Shown: positions 27,858 through 35,908 of the stretch, piece by piece | Layout of the letters: every line of letters starts with the position of its first letter | Numbering within the stretch: position 1 is the stretch's first letter | Source of the DNA: CALODL01 sp942492115 | GTDB taxonomy: Bacteria; Planctomycetota; Phycisphaerae; UBA1845; CAIVHJ01 | Reading direction: 5' to 3' | NCBI GenBank assembly: GCA_942492115.1 | Contig: CALODL010000027.1 | Span: 434,001 to 498,000, forward strand | DNA length: 64,000 nt | The notes under the pieces: model-generated | Databases searched by the model: none | Told to the model about the DNA's origin: nothing | Seen by the model: the letters and a program-made list of their open reading frames with translations, nothing else | Program-made: the position numbers and the translations under genes

Positions 27858-29225
27858 ATGACCGATGGACAGATGGCCGAATTGCGCCAAGCCATCGCGG
27901 CGCTGCCCAGAACTCCCGGCGTGTACTTGATGAAGGACGCCCAGGGGCGGGTTCTTTACGTCGGCAAGGCCAAAGACCTTCGCAGCCGGGTCAGTTCGTA
28001 TTTCGCAGAATCGGCAGACCTGCTCAATACCCGCGGTCCAGAAATCGCGCGCATGGCCGACATGGTGACCACGGTCGACTTCCTCGAGTGTGACAACGAG
28101 GTCGAGGCGCTGTTACGTGAAAACCGTCTGATCAAAGACATCCAGCCACCGTTCAACGAGCGTCTCAAGGACGATAAATCGTTTCCCTACCTCGAGGTCA
28201 CCACGGGGGACGACTATCCTGGCGTCTTCGTGACCCGCACGCCACGGTTGAAGGGTTCGAAGCTGTATGGCCCGTTCACCAACGTCCAAAGCCTGCGCGA
28301 CGCCGTCAATGCCTTGCAGAAGGTGTTCAAGTTTCGCACCTGCGAACTGGATATCCGCGAGGACGATGACAGCCGGCGGTATTTTCGGCCCTGTCTCTTG
28401 CATGCCATCAACCAATGCACGGCGCCGTGCGCGGACTTGATCCCTCGTGAGAGCTATCGGCGGGACATCGATCGTCTGCGTAAGCTGCTTGGCAGCAAAC
28501 GCAGTGCGCTGCTGCGTCAACTGCGCCACGACATGGGGGCTGCTGCGGAAGAGAAGCGCTACGAGGATGCCGCGGTACTGCGGGATCGTATCAAGGCCAT
28601 TGAGTCGCTAAGTTTGTCAGGAAACCCCGAGCATGACGTGCAGCCGGAAGTGTTTTTTGTCGACCCACGTGCCGGCCTCGAACGTCTTGCCAGGCTCCTT
28701 GATATGGAGCAGCCACCGCGCAGCATCGAGTGTATTGATATTGCCAACCTGCAGGACACCGATGCGGTCGGTTCGGTCGTGTGTCTAATCGACGGGCGGA
28801 TGTTCAAGCCGGGCTACCGCCGCTTCAAGATCAAGACCGTCGCTGGACAAAACGACTACGCCATGATTCAGGAGGTCATTCGTCGGCGCTATCGTCACGC
28901 GGCCGAAGGCGAAGAACTCTATCCCGACATCATCGTGATCGATGGGGGGCTTGGCCAATTGCACGCTGCACTCGAAGCGTTCAGTGACATGGCCATCCGC
29001 CCGCCCATGGCCATTTCGCTGGCCAAGCGCGAAGAAGAGGTCTACACTCAGGCCCGCAGCCGTCCGCTGCGGCTGCCACGTAACGATCCGGCGCTCAAGC
29101 TCCTGCAGCAGGCCCGCGACGAAGCCCACCGTTTCGCCCAGCATTACCACCACATCCTTCGTCAGAAGCGCACGTTTGACGAGGACATCAAGGCGGGGCG
29201 GCGTCCGCCAAAGCCCAGAGAGTGA
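27858..29225 (+). CDS. uvrC: excinuclease ABC subunit C (short form)
   Basis: Dual-incision nuclease of nucleotide excision repair. The 455-residue product has the GIY-YIG domain (TPGVYLMKDAQGRVLYVGKA, with Glu in NEVEALLRENRLIK), the cysteine segment (RPCLLHAINQCTAPC), the UVR motif (EEKRYEDAAVLRDRIKAIE) and the RNase H-like endonuclease (CIDIANLQDTDAVGS, IIVIDGGLGQLHAAL, ARDEAHRFAQHYH). It stops just after the RNase H-like part, so the C-terminal tandem helix-hairpin-helix domain of about 600-residue UvrC is missing. Start ATG 27858 (MTDGQMAELRQAIAALPRTPG) fits the family. A second UvrC-like gene at 10641 is frameshifted. Confidence 0.93.
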   Translation: MTDGQMAELRQAIAALPRTPGVYLMKDAQGRVLYVGKAKDLRSRVSSYFAESADLLNTRGPEIARMADMVTTVDFLECDNEVEALLRENRLIKDIQPPFNERLKDDKSFPYLEVTTGDDYPGVFVTRTPRLKGSKLYGPFTNVQSLRDAVNALQKVFKFRTCELDIREDDDSRRYFRPCLLHAINQCTAPCADLIPRESYRRDIDRLRKLLGSKRSALLRQLRHDMGAAAEEKRYEDAAVLRDRIKAIESLSLSGNPEHDVQPEVFFVDPRAGLERLARLLDMEQPPRSIECIDIANLQDTDAVGSVVCLIDGRMFKPGYRRFKIKTVAGQNDYAMIQEVIRRRYRHAAEGEELYPDIIVIDGGLGQLHAALEAFSDMAIRPPMAISLAKREEEVYTQARSRPLRLPRNDPALKLLQQARDEAHRFAQHYHHILRQKRTFDEDIKAGRRPPKPRE

Positions 29226-29334
29226 GTGGCGCTGCCAGGCGGCTCAACGCGCGGTCAGCACAGAGTGCTCCCCCTTTGCTCCAAGATCGATTACAACTGC
29301 CTTCGCCGACATTCGATTCTCCAGGAGACCTTTC

Positions 29335-29808
29335 ATGCGTAGTGCCGTGTTGATAGTGCTGCCGATCCTCGTTGCAGGTTGTACGTTCGTTCGTCCGAAG
29401 GAGGTCGAGCAACGCGATCGGGCCGTTGCCGACGCACACACGACGCTCACCGGCGTGCTGGTCGAGCAGGTCGGTCGCTGGAACGATGGCGACATTGCAG
29501 GGTTCATGTCCCACTACTGGAACGATGAGCGCATGACTTTCAGTTCGGGAGGCACGACCCACCGCGGGTGGCAGGCAGCGTACGAGCGCTACCAGCGGCG
29601 CTATCCGACCCGCGATGAAATGGGCACGCTGACCTTTTCCGACATCGCGGTGCACCGGCTGGGTGATCAGTCCGCATACGTGACAGGCCGCTGGCAAGTA
29701 GCGGCCGCGACCGCGGACCTCGATGGGTTGTTCACCCTGGTGTTTCGTCTGATCGACGGCCGATGGTTGATCGTGCACGATCACACGAGCATGGCCTGTC
29801 CGAGCTGA
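29335..29808 (+). CDS. SnoaL/DUF4440-like lipoprotein
   Basis: A 157-residue protein. ATG 29335 has AGGAG eight bases upstream. The signal peptide MRSAVLIVLPILVAGC ends with a clear lipobox. The mature part is a single NTF2-like (SnoaL) cone: VEQVGRWNDGDIAGFMSHYW, GGTTHRGWQAAYERYQRR, VTGRWQVAAATADLDGLFTL and FRLIDGRWLIVHDHTS. That pattern is characteristic of DUF4440 proteins, which usually lack a known reaction. It lies 109 bases after uvrC. Confidence 0.82.
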   Translation: MRSAVLIVLPILVAGCTFVRPKEVEQRDRAVADAHTTLTGVLVEQVGRWNDGDIAGFMSHYWNDERMTFSSGGTTHRGWQAAYERYQRRYPTRDEMGTLTFSDIAVHRLGDQSAYVTGRWQVAAATADLDGLFTLVFRLIDGRWLIVHDHTSMACPS

Positions 29809-29833
29809 GCGGTGAGCAGCTGAGCGCTGGTCC

Positions 29834-29929
29834 ATGCAACCGGCTGGATCAAAGCCCTATGGTCGTCGTCTGGCCTTGCACGACTTCACTCTGACGCTCG
29901 AGGCCGGGCACATCACCGTGCCCGAGTAG
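29834..29929 (+). pseudogene. remnant of an ABC transporter ATPase gene
   Basis: A 31-codon frame beginning MQPAGSKPYGRRLALHDFTL and ending in TLEAGHITVPE then TAG resembles the first strands of an ABC ATPase (SKxYGRxxALxDxxLxLxxG), but it stops before any Walker A. The next in-frame codons give a tail-like LAARAGDRVRVYA then TAG. A deleted ATPase gene is the simplest reading. The match is short and may be chance. Confidence 0.35.
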
Positions 29930-29996
29930 GTCGGTCTAGCCGCACGGGCTGGCGATCGCGTGCGGGTGTACGCATAGGGCATGCGTCAGCGCCGGC

Positions 29997-30344
29997 CTAG
30001 GCGAAGATTTCGGAATAAGCATCCGCATTGAAGCCGACCACCATTGTCTTTCCGACAATAATCGTCGGGGCGCGCAGGTTGCCGGTGGGGCCCAGCATCA
30101 GCTTGAGCAGTTCGTTATCGTCCGGGCGGTCGGTCCCGTAGTCGACGACGGTCTTGCCTTTGGCGCAGATGACCCGCTCTGCCGCGGCGGCGAACTCGAG
30201 AGCATCCGTGCGGCCGAATTTTTGCGCACCGGCGCTGACCTGTTCTGCGACAGAATGAGGGATCTTCGCAAGAAACTCCTGCGCTTTCGTGCAGGAGGTT
30301 CAGCTGTTGCGATAGTAATACCAGTCGATCTGGTGTGATGACAT
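29997..30344 (-). CDS. ArsC/Spx-like selenoprotein with in-frame UGA (UxxC motif)
   Basis: If the TGA at 30300-30302 is read as selenocysteine (residue 15), one frame of 115 residues runs from ATG 30344 to TAG 29997-29999. It begins MSSHQIDWYYYRNS-U-TSC, with a redox UxxC where homologues have CxxC. It continues TKAQEFLAKI, ERVICAKGKTVVDYG, LLKLMLGPTGNLRAPTIIVG and KTMVVGFNADAYSE. This matches the small thioredoxin-fold ArsC family in which Sec and Cys forms both occur. A SECIS-type hairpin follows the UGA directly. Similarity continues on both sides of the UGA, arguing against a random stop. Redox partner and substrate are unknown; the Sec machinery is not in this window. The alternative is a Cys-to-stop pseudogene. 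Confidence 0.82.
30276..30302 (-). promoter_or_regulatory. candidate bacterial SECIS element
   Basis: Directly after the UGA the minus strand forms CTCCTGC paired with GCAGGAG (seven perfect pairs), an A/C mismatch, then a C-G pair closing a GAAA tetraloop. Position just 3' of the UGA within the coding region is what bacterial SelB-dependent recoding requires. The loop lacks the G-U features of the E. coli fdhF loop, so recognition is inferred. Confidence 0.6.
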
Positions 30345-30362
30345 CGGCGTTCTTTCTATCTT

Positions 30363-30926
30363 AACTTCGGGGGACGGCCGTCCCCCGAGCCCGGACATCA
30401 GACTAAGCTTCGGGGGACAGCCGTCCCCCGAGCTCCTGCCAAGGGGCTCTGCCCCATTGGATTGCTCGCGGGGCGTGATTGCTCTGGTTTATCACTTCAG
30501 TTGCGTACTTGCGCGCTGAAGGCCCCGTTTGCGTGTGGGTGTGCCAGCTCGTGGTGGCACGCGATTTCAGACTTAACTTTGGGGGACTGCCGTCCCCCGA
30601 GCCCCCTGCCAAGGGGCTCTGCCCCATTGGATCCTCGCGGGGCGTGATTGCTCTGGTTTATCACTTCAGTTGGGTACTTGCGCGCTAAAGGCCCCGTTTG
30701 CGTGTGGGTGTGCCAGTTCGTGGTGGCGCTCGATTTCAGACTAAGCTTCGGGGGACAGCCGTCCCCCGAGCCCCCTGCCAAGGGGCTCTGCCCCATTGGA
30801 TCCTCGCGGGGCGTGATTGCTCTGGTTTATCACTTCAGTTGCGTGCTTGCGCGCTGAAGGCCCCGTTTGCGTGTGGGTGTGCCAGCTCGCAGTTGCAGGC
30901 CGATTTTGGACTTAACTTCGGGGTTT
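30363..30926. repeat. tandem 169-bp intergenic repeat, three copies plus partials
   Basis: GACTAAGCTT/GACTTAACTT marks unit starts at 30401, 30570, 30739 and a partial at 30909, giving a 169-base period. Each unit contains CGGGGGACRGCCGTCCCCCG, a palindrome, then a second hairpin (CCAAGGGGCTCTGCCCC), then ATTGCTCTGGTTTATCACTT and an 80-base stretch ending GTGTGCCAGCTCG. A partial extra copy of the palindrome lies at 30363-30391. Copies are 90-95% alike by eye. The block fills the space between the selenoprotein start and the methyltransferase stop. 169 is not a multiple of three, so frames inside it are not conserved. Confidence 0.92.
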
Positions 30927-31742
30927 CTACTTCAGTGCAACGACGTAGGCGACCCAGCTTTCGATCGCTTCGCCTTTCTTGGTCTTGCGGAAGATGCCGT
31001 TGCCTTCTCCCGTTTCGCGGTCCGTTCCTTCCCAATGAATCTCGACTTCGCTGAAACCGACCTCGCTGAGTAACTCCTGGATTTCCGCGAGCGTCCACAG
31101 CCGCCAGTCATAGGTGAACGCGCGGTTCATGCGGCTGCCATCTTTGAATTCGAAGTGGATGTTGCACACCGTTTCGGAAGTGACGGGGTTGAAGTCGGCG
31201 TGCTCCCAAACGTAGGTAAAGCCCTTGCACTTGCGGCTTTCTTCGAGCACTTCCATGGCTTCCGAGCCACCGTAGGCGTCGAGCAGAAAGATACCGTCCT
31301 TGTCCAATGAGCGATAAACGGTTTTGAAGTAGCGTTTGAGCAACTCACGTGACTTGAAGATGAAGTAAGAGAAGTTGAGTGCGACGACAATCTCGACCTT
31401 GGGTCTGGTCACGTCGAGAACATCTCCCTCGATCAACTCAACACGGGTGCGCTGTTCGTCGCTCAGCGCGCCGAGGCGATGCCGTTTGCCCCATTCGAGT
31501 GTCGGTTTGTGCAGATCGACTCCGACAGCGAGGTGTTCCTTCTTGTTGCGAACCCACTGGCAACACAGCGAGGCGGTTCCACAGAAGTCTTCCTTGAGCC
31601 GACGGGCCGGCTTGCCACGCATTCGACGGTACAGGCGTTCAATATACTTGGCCTCGGTCTCGACGTCCTGAACGGCCAACTCATACAACTCGTGTTTGTT
31701 GGCGTTGCGGGAACTGAGCTTAGGCGCGGCGGTCTTTGGCAT
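30927..31742 (-). CDS. class I SAM-dependent methyltransferase
   Basis: A 271-residue protein with a Rossmann methyltransferase core. The motif I-like segment is LKEDFCGTASLCCQW, followed by VGVDLHKPTLEWGK (motif II acidic residue), VELIEGDVLDV (motif III) and IVVALNFSYFIFKSRELLKR (motif IV region). The DFCGTA entry is unusual compared with the common GxGxG and marks a specific subfamily of unknown substrate. N-terminal KHELYELAVQDVETEAKYIE is family-like. ATG 31742 starts the frame. The tandem repeat block begins right after its stop. Confidence 0.82.
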   Translation of the reverse strand: MPKTAAPKLSSRNANKHELYELAVQDVETEAKYIERLYRRMRGKPARRLKEDFCGTASLCCQWVRNKKEHLAVGVDLHKPTLEWGKRHRLGALSDEQRTRVELIEGDVLDVTRPKVEIVVALNFSYFIFKSRELLKRYFKTVYRSLDKDGIFLLDAYGGSEAMEVLEESRKCKGFTYVWEHADFNPVTSETVCNIHFEFKDGSRMNRAFTYDWRLWTLAEIQELLSEVGFSEVEIHWEGTDRETGEGNGIFRKTKKGEAIESWVAYVVALK

Positions 31743-31938
31743 CTCTTGAGCTCTCCACGGCTAACGATGGAATGGGCGCCGGCGTGACAGGTGAACCGGT
31801 CGCCATCCGCCTGTTCGCACCGCGAGCAGACGGATATGCATGAAATCAATAGTATCGCCCAGTCGAGACTTGATCAACGCGGAGTTCAGGATAGGAATCG
31901 GGGCTGTTGATAAAACAGGAAGACCGCGGGACCACGTG

Positions 31939-33900
31939 TCACTGTCCGCAATCGTTGAAGATCAGGCAGTCGGTGAAGCACGGCAGGTCGCCGACGACGG
32001 TGACGAGACCATCACCATTGCAGTCTGCAGGGCACAGGCATCCTTCTGCGGGGCAGTTGCATTGGCCCGAGAATACGCAGTCGACGTATAGCGGCAGGTC
32101 GCCGACGAGTGAGACAAGCCCGTCATCGTTGAGATCGAACGGCATGCAGCAGGGCGCGCCGTCGCAGGTGCCCGCGATGCAAGTGTCATTGCAGGTGTCC
32201 TCGTTGCCGTCGTCACACGTGGTTCCCTCGTCGCACGGTGGGCATCGTGAATCGACAATGATCTGTTGCGCCGGGGTCTCCGGGTCGTTGGTGTGCAGGA
32301 CGAGAGCGCTCGAGGTGCCCGGGCACGTTGAACAATCGCTCGTGGCACAGACGGAGACATAATCGAGTGGTTCGACGGTGAACGGGCCGGCGGGTTCAAC
32401 CTGCATCCACGTGGGTGCGGTGATGTCGGAGACAGTCAGGGTGTTGAGGCCGGTGTTGGTCACCAGGAAGCAGTTGGAGTCGATGGCCGAAGCGTATATC
32501 GATTGGATGGCTTCGATGTCATCAAGGGTGACGCCACTGACAGGACCGGTATAAAAGGCGCCCATCACCGCGTTGGGGTCTTCCGAGTGGCCCAGCCCCA
32601 GTGCGTGCCCGGCTTCGTGCAGCGCAACGGAGTACAGATCCAGCCCACCATTGCCACCGATGATCCAATTCTCGGCCTCGTCGAAGTGCATGTCTCCCGC
32701 GATGGGCTCGGAGTTGCTCGGGGGGGGTGGGAAGGTGTGGGCGATGACACCGCTGGCCCCGTCGAAAGGGAAGCCGTCGCCGTGTTCGTCGGCACCGAAT
32801 CGAATGTCGACCGAGCGTTCGAGTCCGGCGGTTGAAGTCTCGGTGAACGTGATCGAAGCATGCACGCTCCATTCATCGAACGCCGCAATGATCTGCTCGC
32901 GCTGATCCGAAACGAGCATGTCGGGTGTGGTGTTCTGGAAATGATAGCTCAAATCATGGGCAGTGCCCTGTCCCAGGCCGTCCCAACCCTCGTTGATGAT
33001 GACGAAGTTCTGGATGTTGCCGTACTCGGTTTCGATACCCTGACACCAGAACACCGGGTCGGTCTGGTCGAGCAAGTCCTCGGTCACCGGCATGATCCAG
33101 GCGACTTCATCCATGCGGGCCAGCTGAACCAGGACCTGTTGGGTGGCACGACCCAGGCGTACATGGGCCGGCAGCCGTTCCTTGTCGACGAGTTCGGCAC
33201 CGGCCTGGGTCATGTAGGTGACACAGGCAGCGCTATCGGCATCCGGAAACAGTTCGACCGCAAAAGGCAGCAACCGCTGAGCGCTGATATCGGGACGTGC
33301 CAGCGCGCGGGCCAATTTGTGATGCGGCGTGATCGGCCCCAGCCAATCAATCGTCGATCCGGGCGGTGGCGTGAATCCGGCCGGGACGTGGGCCGTAACG
33401 GCATGATCCGGGACGAAGCCGACGATCTCAACGCCCAGTGCTGAAAGTCGGTCGACCGCCGGCGGGTCGGGGAGCGAGCTGAAGTGAATGAGAATGTGGC
33501 TATCCTCCGACGGAGTCCACAGGGGCCCCTCCGATCGAGCAATGCCTATCGTCTCGTTGCGGAGATGGATGACGTCTGCGGCCGTTGCTGGAGCGACAAT
33601 GGGCGCTGGGTCGCCGAGGCAGTCGATGAGAATCGTGTCAGGGGTGACTTCGATATCGGGGGTCATGCAGGTCGGGCAGACATTTTGAGAGATCGTGGCG
33701 CACACGGAATCCCATAGAATTTCACAGCAGAACGAATCGAGCGCGCACACGGTTGCACAGCAGGAAGGGCTGGCACAGCCGGCAGTCGAATTACCGACGC
33801 AACAATCTCCGCTCGCAGCGTCCGGGCACGGGGTCTGGGCTGTTGAAACAGACCCGTTCCACAGTACGGCGCAGATCATGATGCCAAGGAAACGGTTCAA
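31939..33900 (-). CDS. secreted matrixin-type zinc metalloprotease with C-terminal dockerin-like tail
   Basis: A 653-residue exported protein. A signal peptide (MNRFLGIMICAVLWNGSVST) is followed by a cysteine cluster (CCVGNSTAGCASPSCC). A metzincin domain has HEAGHALGLGH (H427, E428, H431, H437) and a possible Met-turn, PNAVMGAFY, eleven residues downstream. Further on is an Ig-like or lamin-type stretch with cysteines, then a C-terminal pair of EF-hand-like dockerin segments, DLNDDGLVSLVGDLPLYVDC and DCNGDGLVTVVGDLPCFTDC. Such repeats occur in planctomycete exported proteins and may serve calcium-dependent anchoring (inference). Confidence 0.87.
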   Translation of the reverse strand: MNRFLGIMICAVLWNGSVSTAQTPCPDAASGDCCVGNSTAGCASPSCCATVCALDSFCCEILWDSVCATISQNVCPTCMTPDIEVTPDTILIDCLGDPAPIVAPATAADVIHLRNETIGIARSEGPLWTPSEDSHILIHFSSLPDPPAVDRLSALGVEIVGFVPDHAVTAHVPAGFTPPPGSTIDWLGPITPHHKLARALARPDISAQRLLPFAVELFPDADSAACVTYMTQAGAELVDKERLPAHVRLGRATQQVLVQLARMDEVAWIMPVTEDLLDQTDPVFWCQGIETEYGNIQNFVIINEGWDGLGQGTAHDLSYHFQNTTPDMLVSDQREQIIAAFDEWSVHASITFTETSTAGLERSVDIRFGADEHGDGFPFDGASGVIAHTFPPPPSNSEPIAGDMHFDEAENWIIGGNGGLDLYSVALHEAGHALGLGHSEDPNAVMGAFYTGPVSGVTLDDIEAIQSIYASAIDSNCFLVTNTGLNTLTVSDITAPTWMQVEPAGPFTVEPLDYVSVCATSDCSTCPGTSSALVLHTNDPETPAQQIIVDSRCPPCDEGTTCDDGNEDTCNDTCIAGTCDGAPCCMPFDLNDDGLVSLVGDLPLYVDCVFSGQCNCPAEGCLCPADCNGDGLVTVVGDLPCFTDCLIFNDCGQ

Positions 33901-34058
33901 CCTGAAGTCCCCAAACGAGTGCCCGGCTCAAATGGCCTTTATCTTACTGATAGGGCGCGCGAAACCACAGAGGATAGTGTGTTGCGCATAAAACCTTGTC
34001 GGACACTACCTAGCGTCCGTCCGCCCCGTTGGGCTACGTCCGATACGGTTGCATCCGG

Positions 34059-34619
34059 CTACGACGAGCGTGAGCTGGTCACATTACGTTGAACCGGTGC
34101 CCGGCTGCGCTTGGCCGCCGGGGCCGTGACGGTGCCCGTCCGGCGAGTGATTTTTTTCTGGGGAGAGGCTGGCGCTGGAGGCTGAGGCGGCGGTGCCGTA
34201 TTGATCAGTTGTTCCTGAGAAGCCCCTGGAACGATGCTGACGTGGCAATCCATGACCGCACCGATTTCGACTTCGAGGCACGGTGCCGAGATGCTACCCG
34301 TCAGGATAGATGTCTTCGCCAGGATGACCCGTTCCCGAGCCAGGACCTGGCCGTCGACCTTGCCCCGGATCGTCAGGCTGAGGCTCTTGATGGCCGCAAC
34401 GACGTGACCTTTTCTCTCGACGACGACCTCTCCACAGGTGGCCAGTTCGCGCACTGCGTGGTAGCCGCGGATCACGACATCCTCGAGGATGAGCCGCTTG
34501 TTGCAATGCGGACAGACCGCCGACATGGCCCGCTTGGGGAATTCGGCCATCTTGCCGCAGTGATGGCAGGCCACCGTCTTGACGGCAGTCGGCCGCTTGG
34601 GAGTCAGTTTCATCGCCAT
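34059..34619 (-). CDS. bactofilin-like protein with N-terminal zinc ribbon
   Basis: A 186-residue protein. The N-terminus carries CHHCGKMAEF...CPHCNKR, a four-cysteine zinc ribbon. A beta-helix-like bactofilin core follows (VIRGYHAVRELATCGEVVVE, SLTIRGKVDGQVLARERVIL, TSILTGSISAPCLEVEIGAV), and the tail is Pro/Ala/Lys-rich. Bactofilins polymerise into cytoskeletal filaments that organise cell wall or envelope. The zinc ribbon is an unusual addition. A second bactofilin gene lies 203 bases upstream on the same strand. Probably not secreted: no signal peptide. Confidence 0.8.
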   Translation of the reverse strand: MAMKLTPKRPTAVKTVACHHCGKMAEFPKRAMSAVCPHCNKRLILEDVVIRGYHAVRELATCGEVVVERKGHVVAAIKSLSLTIRGKVDGQVLARERVILAKTSILTGSISAPCLEVEIGAVMDCHVSIVPGASQEQLINTAPPPQPPAPASPQKKITRRTGTVTAPAAKRSRAPVQRNVTSSRSS

Positions 34620-34822
34620 GCGCGTTGTCGAGAAAGGCTACGCGGCTGATACGCGGACACCACGTCGCCGAGGCGACCGTGGACACAAATCACTACCTCG
34701 AACACGAAACCTACGCACTAACGTCGGCATCGCGTGCGGTTCTCTCCCATTCAAAGTATCGGACCGAGGCCGTTGTACTTGGGCAACAGCTGCTTGAGGT
34801 TGCCACCGGCAACGCTGCCGCT

Positions 34823-35245
34823 CTAGCGCTTGCCGCCCTGCTGAGCACCCTTGTTGGGTGGGGTCTGAGCCTGGGGCGCTTGTGGTTTGGCACTACCGTT
34901 GCCCTGGCCTGCGCCAACCGAGCACCGTCCGATCAGGATCGCACCATCGGCGACCTGCAGGCGGCTGGTGCGGATGTCGCCTTCGAGGCGGGCCGAATCC
35001 GAGAGCTGGACACAGCCGTCGGCAGAGACGTTGCCTTTGACGAAGCCCTCGATCTTGATCGAGTCGGCGGCCGCCTCGCCGAGCAGCTTGGCGCCTTCGG
35101 CGATCATCAGCTCGCCTTTGCTGTCGATCTGGCCCTCGAACTGTCCGAAGAGCCGCATGCCTTTCTTGAACTGCATCTCGCCCTTGAAGCTTGCGTCGGG
35201 TCCGATGGTCGTCTGGTAGTCGCCGTTGGTGTTGTTGTCAGCCAT
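34823..35245 (-). CDS. bactofilin (polymer-forming cytoskeletal protein)
   Basis: 140 residues from ATG 35245, which has AAGGAG seven bases upstream (the frame is open to 35290). Repeating hydrophobic/glycine pattern typical of the right-handed beta-helix: TIGPDASFKGEMQFKKGMRL, FGQFEGQIDSKGELMIAEGA, IKIEGFVKGNVSADGCVQL, SARLEGDIRTSRLQVADGA. The disordered tail is Gln/Pro/Gly-rich. Cytoskeletal role by family. A promoter is visible upstream. Confidence 0.88.
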   Translation of the reverse strand: MADNNTNGDYQTTIGPDASFKGEMQFKKGMRLFGQFEGQIDSKGELMIAEGAKLLGEAAADSIKIEGFVKGNVSADGCVQLSDSARLEGDIRTSRLQVADGAILIGRCSVGAGQGNGSAKPQAPQAQTPPNKGAQQGGKR

Positions 35246-35304
35246 GACAAGACTCCTTCCATGTGTGTTCCCCAGTGTCGAAGTGAGCAAACGAGGATGC
35301 TTCG

Positions 35305-35333
35305 ATTATAGCTTCTCACTGGTAGCCGGCCAA
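35305..35333 (-). promoter_or_regulatory. sigma-70-type promoter of the bactofilin gene
   Basis: On the minus strand TTGGCC (35328-35333), a 17-base spacer and TATAAT (35305-35310) precede the bactofilin ATG by about 60 bases. -10 is consensus, -35 has four of six consensus bases, and the spacing is optimal. Confidence 0.6.
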
Positions 35334-35727
35334 TACACGGTACTGCACAAACTCCCTCGAAACACCAATGATTCTCGAAATTCATGACAACATCACGTGC
35401 GCGAACCAGCTTGTGAGTGACGTGGCATGGCGCGCGTATCGCATCGTCATGAACGGACATACGATAGCCCGTCGCATTTGATGCCATCACGCGGAGCGCT
35501 GCACTACGCCTCGCGCGGTCATGGATGACGGGTGGTGGAAGCCATGAATTCACGTGCCGATCGACCTGCAGCGGTGGGCCTGCCAGCCCCGGTGCTCGGG
35601 CCCGGCCAGAGTGCGGCGCGGCCCGGGATCGAATTGGATTGGATCCTCGCCGATCCCCACCCGGCCTTGATCGTGCGATGGTCCGGAACGCCACGGCTGA
35701 TTCGTGACGGAAGCCGCTGGGGCGGGC
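35334..35727. other. intergenic region between the bactofilin promoter and the MITE
   Basis: 394 bases with no recognised gene. A plus-strand frame around 35544-35730 (IELDWILADPHPALIVRWSG) has some protein-like character and runs into the element, so it may be a relic of a gene cut by the insertion. Support is weak. Confidence 0.35.
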
Positions 35728-35908
35728 CTAGGCTCTGTTTGAAAACTACGGCGTGGCGAGATCGGGCGAGGCGTTTGCTGTCAAGGCCGCAGGGCCGAAA
35801 TGGCCGCAGGCGTATCAGTCGATACGCTGAGGACCATTTCGGGCTGAGAACGCAGGAAGCAAGCGTCGCAGCCGATCGTAGCTGGCGGAGTATTCAGACA
35901 GAGCCTAG
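35728..35908. mobile_element. MITE-like element with terminal inverted repeats
   Basis: CTAGGCTCTGTTTGAA at 35728-35743 and its imperfect inverse TTCAGACAGAGCCTAG at 35893-35908 bound 181 bases. The inside is itself a long imperfect palindrome: CCGAAATGG and CCATTTCGG flank GCGTATC-AGTC-GATACGC. GGCTCTGT-type ends recall IS5-family ends. There is no transposase, so mobilisation would be in trans. Its right end contains the TAG used as stop by the 1.5-kilo-residue secreted protein gene. Confidence 0.72.

Noticed and set aside
30403..30796. Overlapping minus-strand frames of 74-99 codons in the tandem repeat
   Set aside because: They arise from the repeat itself. The period is not a multiple of three, so the same DNA is read in different frames, and there are no ribosome sites.
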